Below are positions 12,201-24,200 of a stretch of 64,000 nt of DNA, piece by piece. The DNA comes from Bilabrum cf. latius (Eukaryota; Bigyra: Bicosoecida; Bigyra; Bicosoecida): NCBI GenBank assembly GCA_965178125.1, contig OZ237735.1, positions 2,170,001 to 2,234,000 of the forward strand. The letters run 5' to 3'. The notes below the pieces were generated by a model. The model searched no databases and had not been told where the DNA came from. It was given only the letters and a program-made list of their open reading frames with translations. The position numbers and the translations under genes were made by a program. Numbering within the stretch: the stretch's first letter is position 1; every line of letters starts with the position of its first letter.

Positions 12201-15200
12201 AGTGTCTTCGCTACTCAACGCGTATAAGGCGGCGCATGACGCAGTTCCTGTCAAGGCTCATGCTTTGTTACAGCCTCTCATTGACGCAGTTCACCACGAG
12301 CTCAGGCCAGCCTTGCTTTCGCTTACCTGGACGAGTCTCGGGGTCGAGGAGTGGCTGCCACGTGCTCGCGCCGCACTGCAGGAGCTCTTGGATCGTTCCA
12401 AAGCAGTCGGTGATTCGATTGAAAACAGACTGGATGCGGTCTTGCGAAGCATGAAAAAGGTTATACTTGTGAATTTGCCGCGTGATGCGTCCTTCACGCT
12501 CGATGAATTCGTCCGCTTGCAGCAAGACAGCGTTAAGAGAGCCACAGCGGAGTTACGAGCTTCAAGTGAGGCCGTCCGGGCGGGAGTAGAAGATGTGATC
12601 GACCTGGCCTTGGGCGACGCGATGGCATCACGTGTCCATGCACTGGAGATTTCAAGGCTACATGACGGCTCTGGCTCGGCCTCTGTGTCACCGAGGACAG
12701 CCGCCGATCCGATGGTCAACCACTTGGCTGATGCGGCTGATGAGCTCAGGTTTATATACGGCGAGCGAGTATACGCTGCGCTGCTTGCGTGCCTGCGAAA
12801 GAGTCTGCAGCAGCTCAAGCGCAGAGTGTGCGCCCGATCCTCGGACTCTTTCTTGTTTATGGAAAAGCCTTTCTTCCTTCTAGAGGTGAAGCTGCAACTT
12901 CCTAGGGTTCGTGTGGTGCCTGCTTTGGAAGACGTGTAGCGTGCCACCAACAAGGCAGCTCTCGCAGTGATCCAAGCGTTCCGGCGCGTTCCAGAATGGG
13001 GGGCAATCGGAAAAAGGTCTCCTATCCGCAGAAAGGCTTCTCTTCGTGATGCTACTGCGGCCAGGCATTCTGCTGCACGACGCGCTGCCGCGGCTCGCCG
13101 AGCCAGTCTTGCCGCAGGTGCCGGCGGTCATGCGTCTGGTGCCGCTGATTCAATGCCGTAGGATGCGTTCAGTTTAGTATAGGCCACCGGTGCAGTCTCT
13201 ACTGCCGAGTTTAGGGCTATCAGTGCCCTCGACCAACACCAGAGCTTCGAGCAAACCATCGCGATTGAGGAACGCATCACCACAGAAGAGGCCATCCTAG
13301 ACGCCCTTGACGATTTTGGCAGCGGTGCGGGTGGCTCGACGCATGACAGAGCATTAACAAAGGGGCAGGCGTTTCGAGTGTTGCGTCGCGATCTGGCGCA
13401 ACTCGCGGACAACGGAGCATCGGGCATGCAGTCCCCAAAGCGTACGTCTGCAGCACAGCGCCCACCAAGCGCGGCTTCCCAGCGCAGCCTGCCAGCGGAA
13501 TCGGATTTCGAAATTCGTATTTCAACGCTGACCAGCCGTCCTTTCTTCGAGCGCGTTGCCTCAGACCTTGAGGTCGTCAAGTATGTGTTGCTGCTGACTG
13601 GTGCGCTGCACGGCACGAAGTCTGCCGTTGAACGATACCTGGATGCGTTCGGCAGGTTCGCGTGGCTGTGGGAGAATGATAGCACGAAATCTCTAAAGAA
13701 ATTTGTCCGCGAGTCGATGCGACGACGACAAGGGAAGAAGAGCGGCAAGTCGAACGATGGTCTGCTGGCGCAGTTCGGATCGGTCGGACTCGGAGACACA
13801 GACAAAGCATATGCGGCAGCTCTTGCAATCGGGCACCCTGACATCCCCGGTGTGTCTACTCGCCGCGTTACGGTCGGGCCAAGAGGTCCATCGCTCGACG
13901 ATTTTGAAAAAGAGCTGGTCAAGTTTGAAGGAGTGCGAGCCGAAGTGCAGGGTGTCCGAAGCGTTGCAGTGGTAGGGGCTCTGAAGCTGAACGCTGTGCC
14001 TCTCAAAGTAGAGCTGGAGAAGTATCGGCATAAGTGGATTCTTACTTACGGGGACTACTTGCACAAAGAGGCTACGCGGCGGCTGAATGGACTGACAAGC
14101 TACATGGACGGGGTTGAGGCAAAGCTTAGAGAGCCGGTAAAGTCACTTGACGACCTCCGTCAGGTAGTTGACTGCCTGCGCGTGCTCAGAGAGCGTGAAT
14201 CATCCAGCGAGTCCGACATTGCGCCAATTTTAGACCTATTTGACGTGCTACACCGCCGAATCCCCGGTCAGTATGATGATGCCAGGGAGCTTGATGCGCA
14301 GGCAATGCTACGAGCCAGATGGACCAGGCTCAGTGACGTTGCGGAGCAGAAGAATGACGACCTGGCAGCGGTACAGGACGGATACAAGCAGGAACTTGAC
14401 CTCCAAATCCGCCAGCTGCTCGATGACTGCAAGGCATTTTGGACAGCCTACCTGCGCAGTGGTCCAGGAATTGATGGCCTAGATCCCAACGAGGCTGTGA
14501 ACCGGCTGCTGTCTTTCCGAAAGCAAAGACAGGCCCTGGAGATTCGTCTAGTAAAGGTCAGGGAATCAGAGGCCCTGTTTGGAACTGGACCGGCCCAATT
14601 TCCAGCTCTGTACCAGTCATAGGAGGAGCTTGACAAGTGCGAGCTAGTGCTAGGCTTGTACAGCGATGTGCGCTCCTGCATGCGAACACTGCGTCAGATG
14701 CCTTGGCCTCGGGTAGCAGGCAGCATAGCTCGGCTCACTGAGACAGCCAAGGCGCTTGAAAACCGTGCCAGGCGGATACCTGCCAATCTGCGTGGATGGC
14801 GGTCGTACAAAGAGCTGCGGCAGATGCTGCAGATTACCCAAGACGCTCTGCCTCTGCTTGATGGTCTCTCGCAGCCGTGTGTCCGACCTAGGCACTGGAC
14901 TACGCTGACTCGTGGCCTGGGCTTGAAGTGGCCACTGGACGATTCGACTGGTGTACCTCTCATCCCAGTGCAGACAGAGAGCCGATCACGAGGAGAAGCG
15001 TTGCAATCATCTCCGCGTGGTGCTGGCCGCTCAATGCAACGCATCCCTTCGCTGGCTGCTGGAGTCCTAACCTCCGCTGGAGAAACGAGACCTTTGGTGG
15101 TCGGAGACCTGCTGGACGCCGGCCTTCTCAAGCGTGGGGATATTGCCGTTGAGGTAGCATCCTCTGCAGAGAAGGAAGATGCAGTTGAGCGCAAGCTGGG

Positions 15201-18200
15201 AGAGATGCAGCGGAAGTGGTAGCAGGAATAGCTTCAATTCGGATAGTGGCGCGTGCGAGGATCGCACGAGAAGGGAGCTCATTCATCAGACAGCTCAAAG
15301 GGCTCGACAGATGCAGGAGCTGGGCAGCCTACTGATGATACTAGTTTGGAAGGCCTGGTTGTGCTAGTCAAGTACACCTCCACTCTTGACGAGCTGGACA
15401 ACTCCCAACTGTAGCTGCAGGCTCTCTTGTCCCTGCGTCATGTGCTTCCCTTCAGATAGCGGGCTGAACAGCTCAACAAGATGCTATCTGAAGTCGGTGA
15501 AACCATGGCGACGTGGTTGCGAGTGCAGTCGCTGTGGTGCTAGCTCGAAAAAGTGTTCATGGGCGGCGACATCGCAAGGCAAATGCCAGCTGAGGCAAGA
15601 AAGTTTGCACGGCTAGACGACGCTTTCATTCGACTAATGCAAACTGCGCAGGACACGAAGCAAGTGGTCCAGTGCTGTGAAACAGATTCGATACGACAAA
15701 CACTCCCTGGACTGCTACGTGAGCTGGAGCAGCACCACCGGAAGCTGCAAGGCTACCTGGAGCACAAGCGGCGCATGTTTCCTAGGTTTTACTTTGTCAG
15801 CAACTCTACCTTGCTCACATATCTTTCACAAGGAAGCGATCCCATGGCAGTGCAGCACCTCTACGACAAGGTGTTCCCTGCCGTTCGGCGAGTCATTCAC
15901 AGCACCGGCTCTGACAATCGGGACCCTTCCTCTGCTGCGGACTCCAGGGGCTCGGGAGTTGCAGCCGGTGCAGGATCTGGCGGCCAAGGCGATGACTCGA
16001 AGCCATCAGGAGGAAGCACCATTGTCTTTGCGGATGGTACTACCCTTGGGCTTGGTTCCCCAAGCGAGAAGTCCCGCGACCAGGACGGCGATGAGGATGC
16101 AATGGGAGGCGGGGCTACTCCCACTAGGACTGGTGACCTCTCCAAGCGATCTAAGAGAAAGAAGAGCAAGAATGACGGCGGCGCAATCATTGCTTTAGTG
16201 TTCCAACCACCGGTTCCTTCTGCCCCTGCGGCCGCCCCGACACGGTCATCCCCTGTTAAGTCTGCACTGTCGGGTTCAGGGCGGTCTGGAAGGTTCGGAT
16301 CCCGCACAGGCGGCGCTTCATTTGAGAAATTCCAGCGCAAGCTTGCCCAGACGGCTTTGCGTGAGCGCGAGGAGCTGCGACTGTCGTACCCGGTGGAGCC
16401 GTCTGGTAACGTCGAGTCTTGGCTCGCAGATGTTGAACGTGCCATGCAAGTCTCCGTGAGGGATGGGTGCCTGGAAGCGAGCGAGCTTGCCACGAGCTGG
16501 GCAAACGGAGAGGTTGCTACGACGTATGCCGTGCGGATGCTCTCATCGTAGCATATCGTAGTCGCATTGCAGGTCGCTTGGACCCAGAGCATTGGAACTG
16601 CAATCACGCTCGCCGAGAGGGGCGCTAGAAGCGTGCTCACGGAGGCAGGCAGGCAGCAGTCGAGGCGTCTCAGTGAACTTTCGCAGCTCGCTCTTGTTGC
16701 GGCTCGCGCTCAGAAGAATGGCAGTGCAGTCATTTCCACATTGATGGCTGGCGAAGATGCCAGCCAACAGATGGATCGTATCCCTGGCGGCGTAAGCGGA
16801 CCCGCAGGACCACCATCGCAATTTTTCGCTCTGCTTGATGAATCAAAGCTCCGAGGCCACGGTGTAGAGCATGGACAATCACTCTAGTCTAGATCGGCTG
16901 CGGAAGATCCGTCAGCCGCACCGGTGCTGCGAGCCTACCTGGATGGTGTGGCGGGAGCTCTCGGTCGTCGGAAGCTGGAAACGCTCGTCACTGTGCAAAT
17001 ACATCAGCGCGATGTGACTCAAGACCTTGTTAAGATGTACCGCGACAGGCAGCTGACATCTCCTCAGGATTTCGAGTGGATCAGGCGCCTGCGTGTATTT
17101 TGGTAGGATGGTGAGGTAGATCCAGTGCTTGGCAAGAAGCAATCCAGGCCATCGCGAAGCCACGGCAGGAAATCCCATGCTGCAGAGCCGGATGCGATGC
17201 AGGGGTACTTGCGCGTTTGTATGAGCGAATGCTCCTTCGGGTACGGTTATGAGTGGTACGGTGTGAGTGACCGATTGGTAATTACACCGCTAACAGAAAG
17301 AGCCTATTTGGCTTTCTGCTAGGCATGCCGCATGAAGCTTGGTGCTGCGCCAACTGGCCCAGCCGGTACGGGAAAGACAGAGACCGTGAAGGACCTAGCC
17401 AAGACGCTCGGAAGGCTATGTATCACAACTAATTGCAGTGAGGCTCTGCGATTCGATGATGTTTCGACTGTGCTGCGAGGGCTGTGCGGCGTTGGCGCTT
17501 GGGGCTGTTTTGATGAGTTTAACCGCATATCGGCTGGTGTCCTCTCCGTCGTAGCTCAGCTGCTGCAGCGGATATCGACCTCAAGGAAATTGGGCCTCCA
17601 GGTCATTGAGATTGCTGATGATAGCCAAAGCGCTGACGCGAGAATTCAGGCAGCCCTATTGGAGCGACTGCAGGAGTCTGGGGTGCTTACGGCCGCTCAG
17701 GTTGCCCAGGCATCCAAACCGAGCAAGTCCAAGGGTAGGGCTAGCAAGAAACACGGCGAACTTAGCCTGCCCGCCCTTCGACTGAGCGATTCGTTCGGCA
17801 TGTTTGCTACCATGAACCCTGCCTCGAAGGACTACGGGGGAAGGAGCCAGCTTCCTGACAGCCTCACTGTGCTGCTGAGACCCGTTTCCATGATGGTTCC
17901 CGACCGGCTCGCGATTCTTCGGGTGCAGCTCTGTGCAGCTGGATTCAATGATTACCAGAATCTTGCCTAGAAGATTGAGCAGACTCACTCGGTTGCCTCG
18001 CAGCAGCTTAGCCGATAGAAGCACTACGACTTTGGGTTGCGAAGTGCCTTGGGTGCAGTGCGGCTAGCTAGCTCAACGCTCCGCTCCAGAACCGATACGG
18101 GTAGCCCAGACCCCGACACTATGTCCGATGCAGTGGCACTGGCTGAGGACAAGATTGTATGTGGTGCCCTGCAAGCGACCCACGAGAGCAGGATGACATC

Positions 18201-21200
18201 CGAGGACTTGCCTGTCCTCAAGGATATCATGGCTCGGGTCTTCCGGACTGCTACCACCGCGTATGAGCCAAAGACGGTCTCGGAATCTGATGTAGACTTA
18301 GCTAGCTTCATTGCCCAGTCTCGAGGTTCATAGAAGGTAGACACTTTGGACCGTTACCTTGCCAGCAACGGTAGTGTTGTGCACGGCGTCGCTGTTCGTC
18401 GCACCATGAATAGCATGAACCTGGCAGGCGGAGACTCCATCTGGTGCTCAAGGCTTATGCAATGCAACCAGATCCTGCAAGTACGTCATGCTGCCATCAT
18501 TGTCGGAGGTGCCGCGTCTGGTAAGTCATCCATGATCGACGTGATGTCTTCGATCCCGGATCACTACGAGTGGGCACGAGAGTTTGTTCGGGCGTCGCCG
18601 ATGCATGTGTCAGCCCAAGACTTGTCAGCCACTCAGTAGACTATCAGCGTGCACAGAGTTCATTCCAAGGCACTTACACCCAGGCAACTCTTCGGTTTCG
18701 TGGACCCAATCGGTGGGGAGTGGGTGCCCGGAGTTTTTTCTGCCCTATTCCAAGCAACGAACGGTGTGACCGCTGGCGGTGCAACAGGCGCTGCTGCAAC
18801 CGCTGACACTGGCTCAAAGTCGGGCGGTGGCAGCCATAACACTGCGCGGAATGCTAATTGGCTGGTATTAGATGGGCCTGTGGATCCGACCTGGGTGGAG
18901 GACCTCAACTCGGTCATGGACGATTCAAAGATGCTCACCCTAGCCAGCGGGGAGCGCATCAAGATGAACCCGAGCACTCGCATCGTGCTTGAAACCGGTG
19001 ACATTCGCAATGCAAGCCCTGCAACAATTTCCAGGGCAGGCGTGGTATACCTTTCCTCATTTGACCTCGGCTGGGTACCGATCGTGGAGTCATTCTGTGC
19101 GATTCTCAGGCCAGAGGCAAGGGACTTGGTCATGGCAATGTTTCGAAGGTATGTCTCTGGTGATGATGTAGCGTTAGCACTGGTGGATGGTGGAGTTAAC
19201 TCAGTGCTGCGGCGGTCTGGCGTTCAAAGTGCCTTGGAATAGTCTCGCCGAGAAGACGGTGTCACAGACACCGTTGTGCACAGGGAACTTCCAACTCGCG
19301 CTTGGTTGCGATTGTCATCCGGGGTTCAAGGTGCCACCGCGGATGCTCACAAGGCAATCACGGAAGCTCGTGCAGCTGCGCTGTGCGGAAACGAGCAGTC
19401 GACGGACTCTCGCAGACGACGGAATCGATCTCAGCGTACCAAATCAAGCATCCTGGCCGAGGTCTCTGAAGGCAAGCTGCTAGCACTGGGCCAGCTCGCC
19501 CAGCAACGCGGCGGCGCGCTGTTCTTGTTCCTGCAGCGGTTCGGCAAGCTCCCATTCGCGCTTCATCCCGTGCAAGTCGTCAGCAGCATCGTGACTCTGC
19601 TGGGTGCTGCGCTCGAAGACCACGATGTGCTGTCATCCCTGCTACTGGCCGCCGACGACTCTGGCCAGGCTTTACCTGATTCAAAGGCTTCGTCTGGCCG
19701 CCCCACAAGAAAGCAGGGTGCGCGGTTCATGTTCCCAGGCGATCGTGCAGGCCGCGATGGCACCAACAGACTGACAGGCCAGAATCTCAACACTGCATTG
19801 GATGGATTGGAACGATACTTCGTTGTTCTGCTGGCCAATTTAGTGGGCTCCCATCTCGACTCAACGCGTGGCCGCCCGTTGTTGGAGGCGTACATGTACG
19901 CCCTTGGCGCTCCACGGCCGCGACCCTCCAGGCATGGAAGCTATCAACGCGGACAACAAGATAGTGATGTGTTAGCTCCCACGGCCAGCTACTTCTGCGC
20001 TTTCCCTAGGCTATTTGTTTCTGGTTCGAGCAGCAAAGGTCAGTCACCTAGGCTCGAAGCACCGTCGACTGCCGTCGAAGTCGTTGAAGATGCTGCTGGG
20101 CCAAATGCAGCTTCGCTGAAGCTTGAATGGCGATTCTGGTCGTCCATATGCCCAGTTGCTCCAGTACCCGCCCTTATATAGTCCCACGATGCGGATTCGT
20201 TTGGTGTGCCAGCCAGAGGGGCTGGTCACAAGCATGCCATGCCTCTGTTTCCGACTGGTGCGAACGGCTCCGTGGGTGGGTTTGACTCTGATGGAATCGT
20301 GATTCCAACAGCGTCATTACTCCGCAACATTTTCTTGCTCAGGCTTGCTGCAGCCGCAGCTGCGCCGATTGCAGCGGTTGGTCCAGTAGGTAGCGGAAGA
20401 TCGACGGCCCTTCGTGCATTCATTAAGTCGGTGCAGAACCAACCGATCATGGTACAAGAGTTCCAGCAAGCCGAGTCGAAAATTGCCATGGCCAAGCGAG
20501 ATCTTGCAATGACCTCGGTAGGTGATAAGGGGGGTGATGATGGCGGTTTAGGAAACAGGCAGAGAACCAGCAGTGATGGCTATGCCAGACAATCTCAGCT
20601 GCTGACGAACGATGGATACTTCTGCCACCGCCTCGACATCGAGGCGAGAGCTATTGAGGCAGCAGAAGGTGGTGATGACGGAACCATTTCGCAGTAGTAG
20701 ATTGAGAGCGCACTAGCAGAATCTGAAGATTGGGTGAGCGGATCCTTTCTCTTGAATTTTGCTCGGGACGGCGCGGGGCGTGCAGCTCCGCCAGGAGAGA
20801 ATTAGACAAGCTTCAGGTCGACAAGCTTTGCCAGTGTCGCGTCTGCTTCCACAGCATAGGCGACGCTGTCAGAAGGGCTAGAGAAAAGAGGGGGTAGAAA
20901 CTATGGTCCTGTCGGAGGTCCAGGAACTTCCATGTGGCTATGGATCGACGATTTGCAGGCGGCCCGGTCCGATGAGTGGGGCGACGCACCAGCCGCAGAG
21001 ATGCTTCGACAGGTCATCGAAGATCGTACCATGCCTTTTTTGGACGCTGATCGCATCGGAAAATAGATGGAAATCAACGGAATGTCCTTCTTGGCAACAC
21101 TTTCTCCGTATGCGGTCAAGCAAATGTCTGACGGTTCGGCCTCAAGAATGCCAGCTACCGGCTGCGTCCCGTCCTCGTTTGGCGCATCGCTGCTTGAGCC

Positions 21201-24200
21201 GACCGGGGTGCCTCAGTGGTCGGTACACGACCAGGCATCTGGATCCGATGATGGTTTTGGCTTTATTGGGACCTTAGAGGAAGATGGACATGCCATGCTG
21301 CACTCCTCAGGATAGCAGGCGGGCTCTTCTTCGCAGGGCCACTGGACGGGCGGCTGCCCTTCGCCATCGTCTCTGTGGGTATCTCCGCGCTTGCTCCGTC
21401 ATTTCGTTATGATTGGCTTCGCTGCCCCAACTTCATAGGAGGCGTTTGATGTGTTTAATCCCGTTCTACGTGCCAGGTTCGACCTTGATACCAGCGACGA
21501 TGAGCTGCTTTCGATTTCATCCGCTGCATCAAAGCTTTTGCCGGCTACACTGCGAGTGTGGGAGTGGGCGCGCAGGCGATACACACCTGGCACGACCGGC
21601 ATGTCGGTTTGCTACAATTTTGGCCTGTAGGATGTTGATAGGGTTGTAAAGGGTTTGTGCAAGGCACCTCTGCCAACGGATGGAGTACAGCAGCAGCGCT
21701 CCGACTACGTGGTCCTGGAACAAGACGCCGACTTGGTCAGCCTGTGGATGCACGAAGTCGAACGTGTATTTGGAGACCGGTTTATCGGGCAATAGAAACA
21801 GGCGTGCGTTCGAGCTGCCGCCACCCTCGCCCTATAGACTGAGCTGCAGCTGGATCGTGCTTCGACTCGACGAGCCCGTGCAGCCGCTGCAAGACGGGCA
21901 GCCGCCTCTGCGGTTGATTCGCCGTCCAAATCCTACTCCGCACACCTGCGATCGCATTGGCTTACCGGTGAAACTGGCTCTGTCACTAGCGCAGTAAGTT
22001 CCGGTGTCAGCCCGACCCGCGGTCATTGGCTGTGCCCAAGTGTGCCGCATGATCGGGCAACTCCGACATCATTTGGTGGCCTATCTGGCTTGATTTGTGA
22101 CGCACTGGATTTGGATCCATCTCAAGACCGATGCAACGTTCAATCTCTCTCTTCAGCAGTAGATGCAGACGGACAGCTTGAGTCTCATCTGTATCCAGCC
22201 CCGCAAGAGCCGTGGTGCAGCTTCATGCTAGCGCCCTCTGAGTCTATGCGAGAGCAACGGGCTGGTGATAAGTCCGCACGCCAGTACGAGTTTGAGCTTG
22301 TCAGTCATGCCGAAGCGTGTGAAGAGTATGGTGTTGTGCCGGGTCGCCCGTTGGTGCGAGTTGCAGCAGTCGCAGGCGAATTTGAGTCCCATGCAGACGG
22401 CGCGGATAGTGCTTCTCGACCTGTCAAAGAGTTCGCAGCAGATCGTGTCCGCGCCTTGCTGCTGGACCTCCAAGCGGGGCTCTCGGCACCGCATTCCACG
22501 ACAAAACTAAATCCTCTGATTCTGTTTGAAGACGCCGTGTCTCAGGTTTTTAAACTCTCTCGCATACTTGCCCTGAGTTCGGGCCACGCCATCGTGTCGG
22601 GAGCTGGAGGGTCTGGCAGACGGTCTCTATCTGCTCTTGCTGCGTACGCAGCAGGGTGCATTATTGTGCAGCCTGCCTTGGAGCTCGAAGGAGATGGGCA
22701 GGAATCGCCTGCCTAGGCTGGCGTAGCTGCATCAGCGTGGGATCCAGCGATTGTGCGGGCGATCCGTATCGCTGGGTTGATGAACCGAGGAGTTTCACTG
22801 ATCATCGCTGACTCTGAGCTGCCACAGGGCAGCAGTGGCCATGCCATTTTGCAGCAGATCGCGCGTCTGCTAACGGCAGATCCGCTGTCAATGCTCCCCC
22901 GAGATGTGCGTGCCTCGATCATTGCAGAGGCCTCCGCAGAACTGCCACGGCTCCGTGCAGCGGTGTCATCTGCTGGTGGGGCTGGTGCCGTGCACTTAGG
23001 AGGGGGAGAAGGTGTTGATTAGCTGCGCTTTGATGATAGCAGGTCCAACTCGAGCGGAGGAACAGATGGGCTTGAGCACGACGGCATGACTGGCTCGGTA
23101 TTCTCAGATGATAGCAGCGACGGCGGCGGCAGACCAGCTGCTCAATCTAGTGAGCACAGCGCTGGTGCTGCGGAGGAGCTGCTGCTGTGCCGCATCAGGG
23201 CAAACTTGCACCTAGTTCTGTGCGTGTCTGAGCGAGCAGCAGCTGGAAGCATGAGTGTTGCAGAAATTGCTCGTCAGTTTCCCTCTCTTCTCGCCAAGTC
23301 TCAGGTGGTCGCTGTGCCGGACTGGTCCACTGCTTCACGGAGGGTGATTGCTTCCCAAGCAGTGATTGACGGATGCTTCGGATGCGTGGAGCTTGGACTG
23401 GCTTTCTAGTCTGCAGGACAGCTGCTCCCTGATGCTGTGAAATCAGCCATCACTAAGCAACACCGACAACCTGCGCGTTCGGGAGGATCTCGCGCCGTAG
23501 TTCACATGTCCGGTATTGAGCTAGGCGTGGCAAGTGCCTCCTAGCTGCTTGCTTCTTGCCATGGCATCGCCGAAAACGCAGCCGCTGCAAGCACAAGTAG
23601 CTAGTGGCTTGCATACACCCCTAGAACGTACTTGGCGTTTCTCAGCATGTACCTTGACCTCTTGCGCCGCGAGTCGTCGCACAGCATGACTGCCAGGGAG
23701 CAAATGCGAGTCGGTCTCCTAAAACTTGAAGAGGCCTCGCAAGGGCTCCGCGAGCTGCAGGTGCAGCTCGAGCGCGATGAAGAAGAGCTGGCTGAAGCGG
23801 ATGCAGCTTGCGCAGAGGTGCTGGAGTCGTTAGAGGAGCGGACCATGGAAGCAAAGAGAGAGCGAAGCGATGTGCTGCGCGTCAGGCAGGACTGTGAGGA
23901 GCGCAGGGCAAGGACGAGTGGAGAGAGAGATGCTGCCGAGTCGGACCTTGCTAGGGCGAAGCCATTCCTCGACGCTGCCAACGATGCAGTCAATTCCATC
24001 AGGCCTCAAGATATTCAGGAACTCCGTGCAATCAAGACGCCAAAAGCAGCGATCAAGCTGGTGCTGGACGCAGTCGCTGTGCTGCTCAGAGAGCCGCTCC
24101 TGCCCACACTGCCCGTTGTCCACGAGATCGGGCAAGGCAGGGGCGATGTTGCTAGAATTTCTCACATAGCAGATTCGTTCGAGCTGCACAAGCGTGGCAT

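Noticed and set aside
21628-21630. TAG as Arg, because dynein AAA3 FNLRD reads FGL-TAG-D here
   Set aside because: It is a single site in a motif that also varies at its second position, against several clear Gln sites elsewhere.
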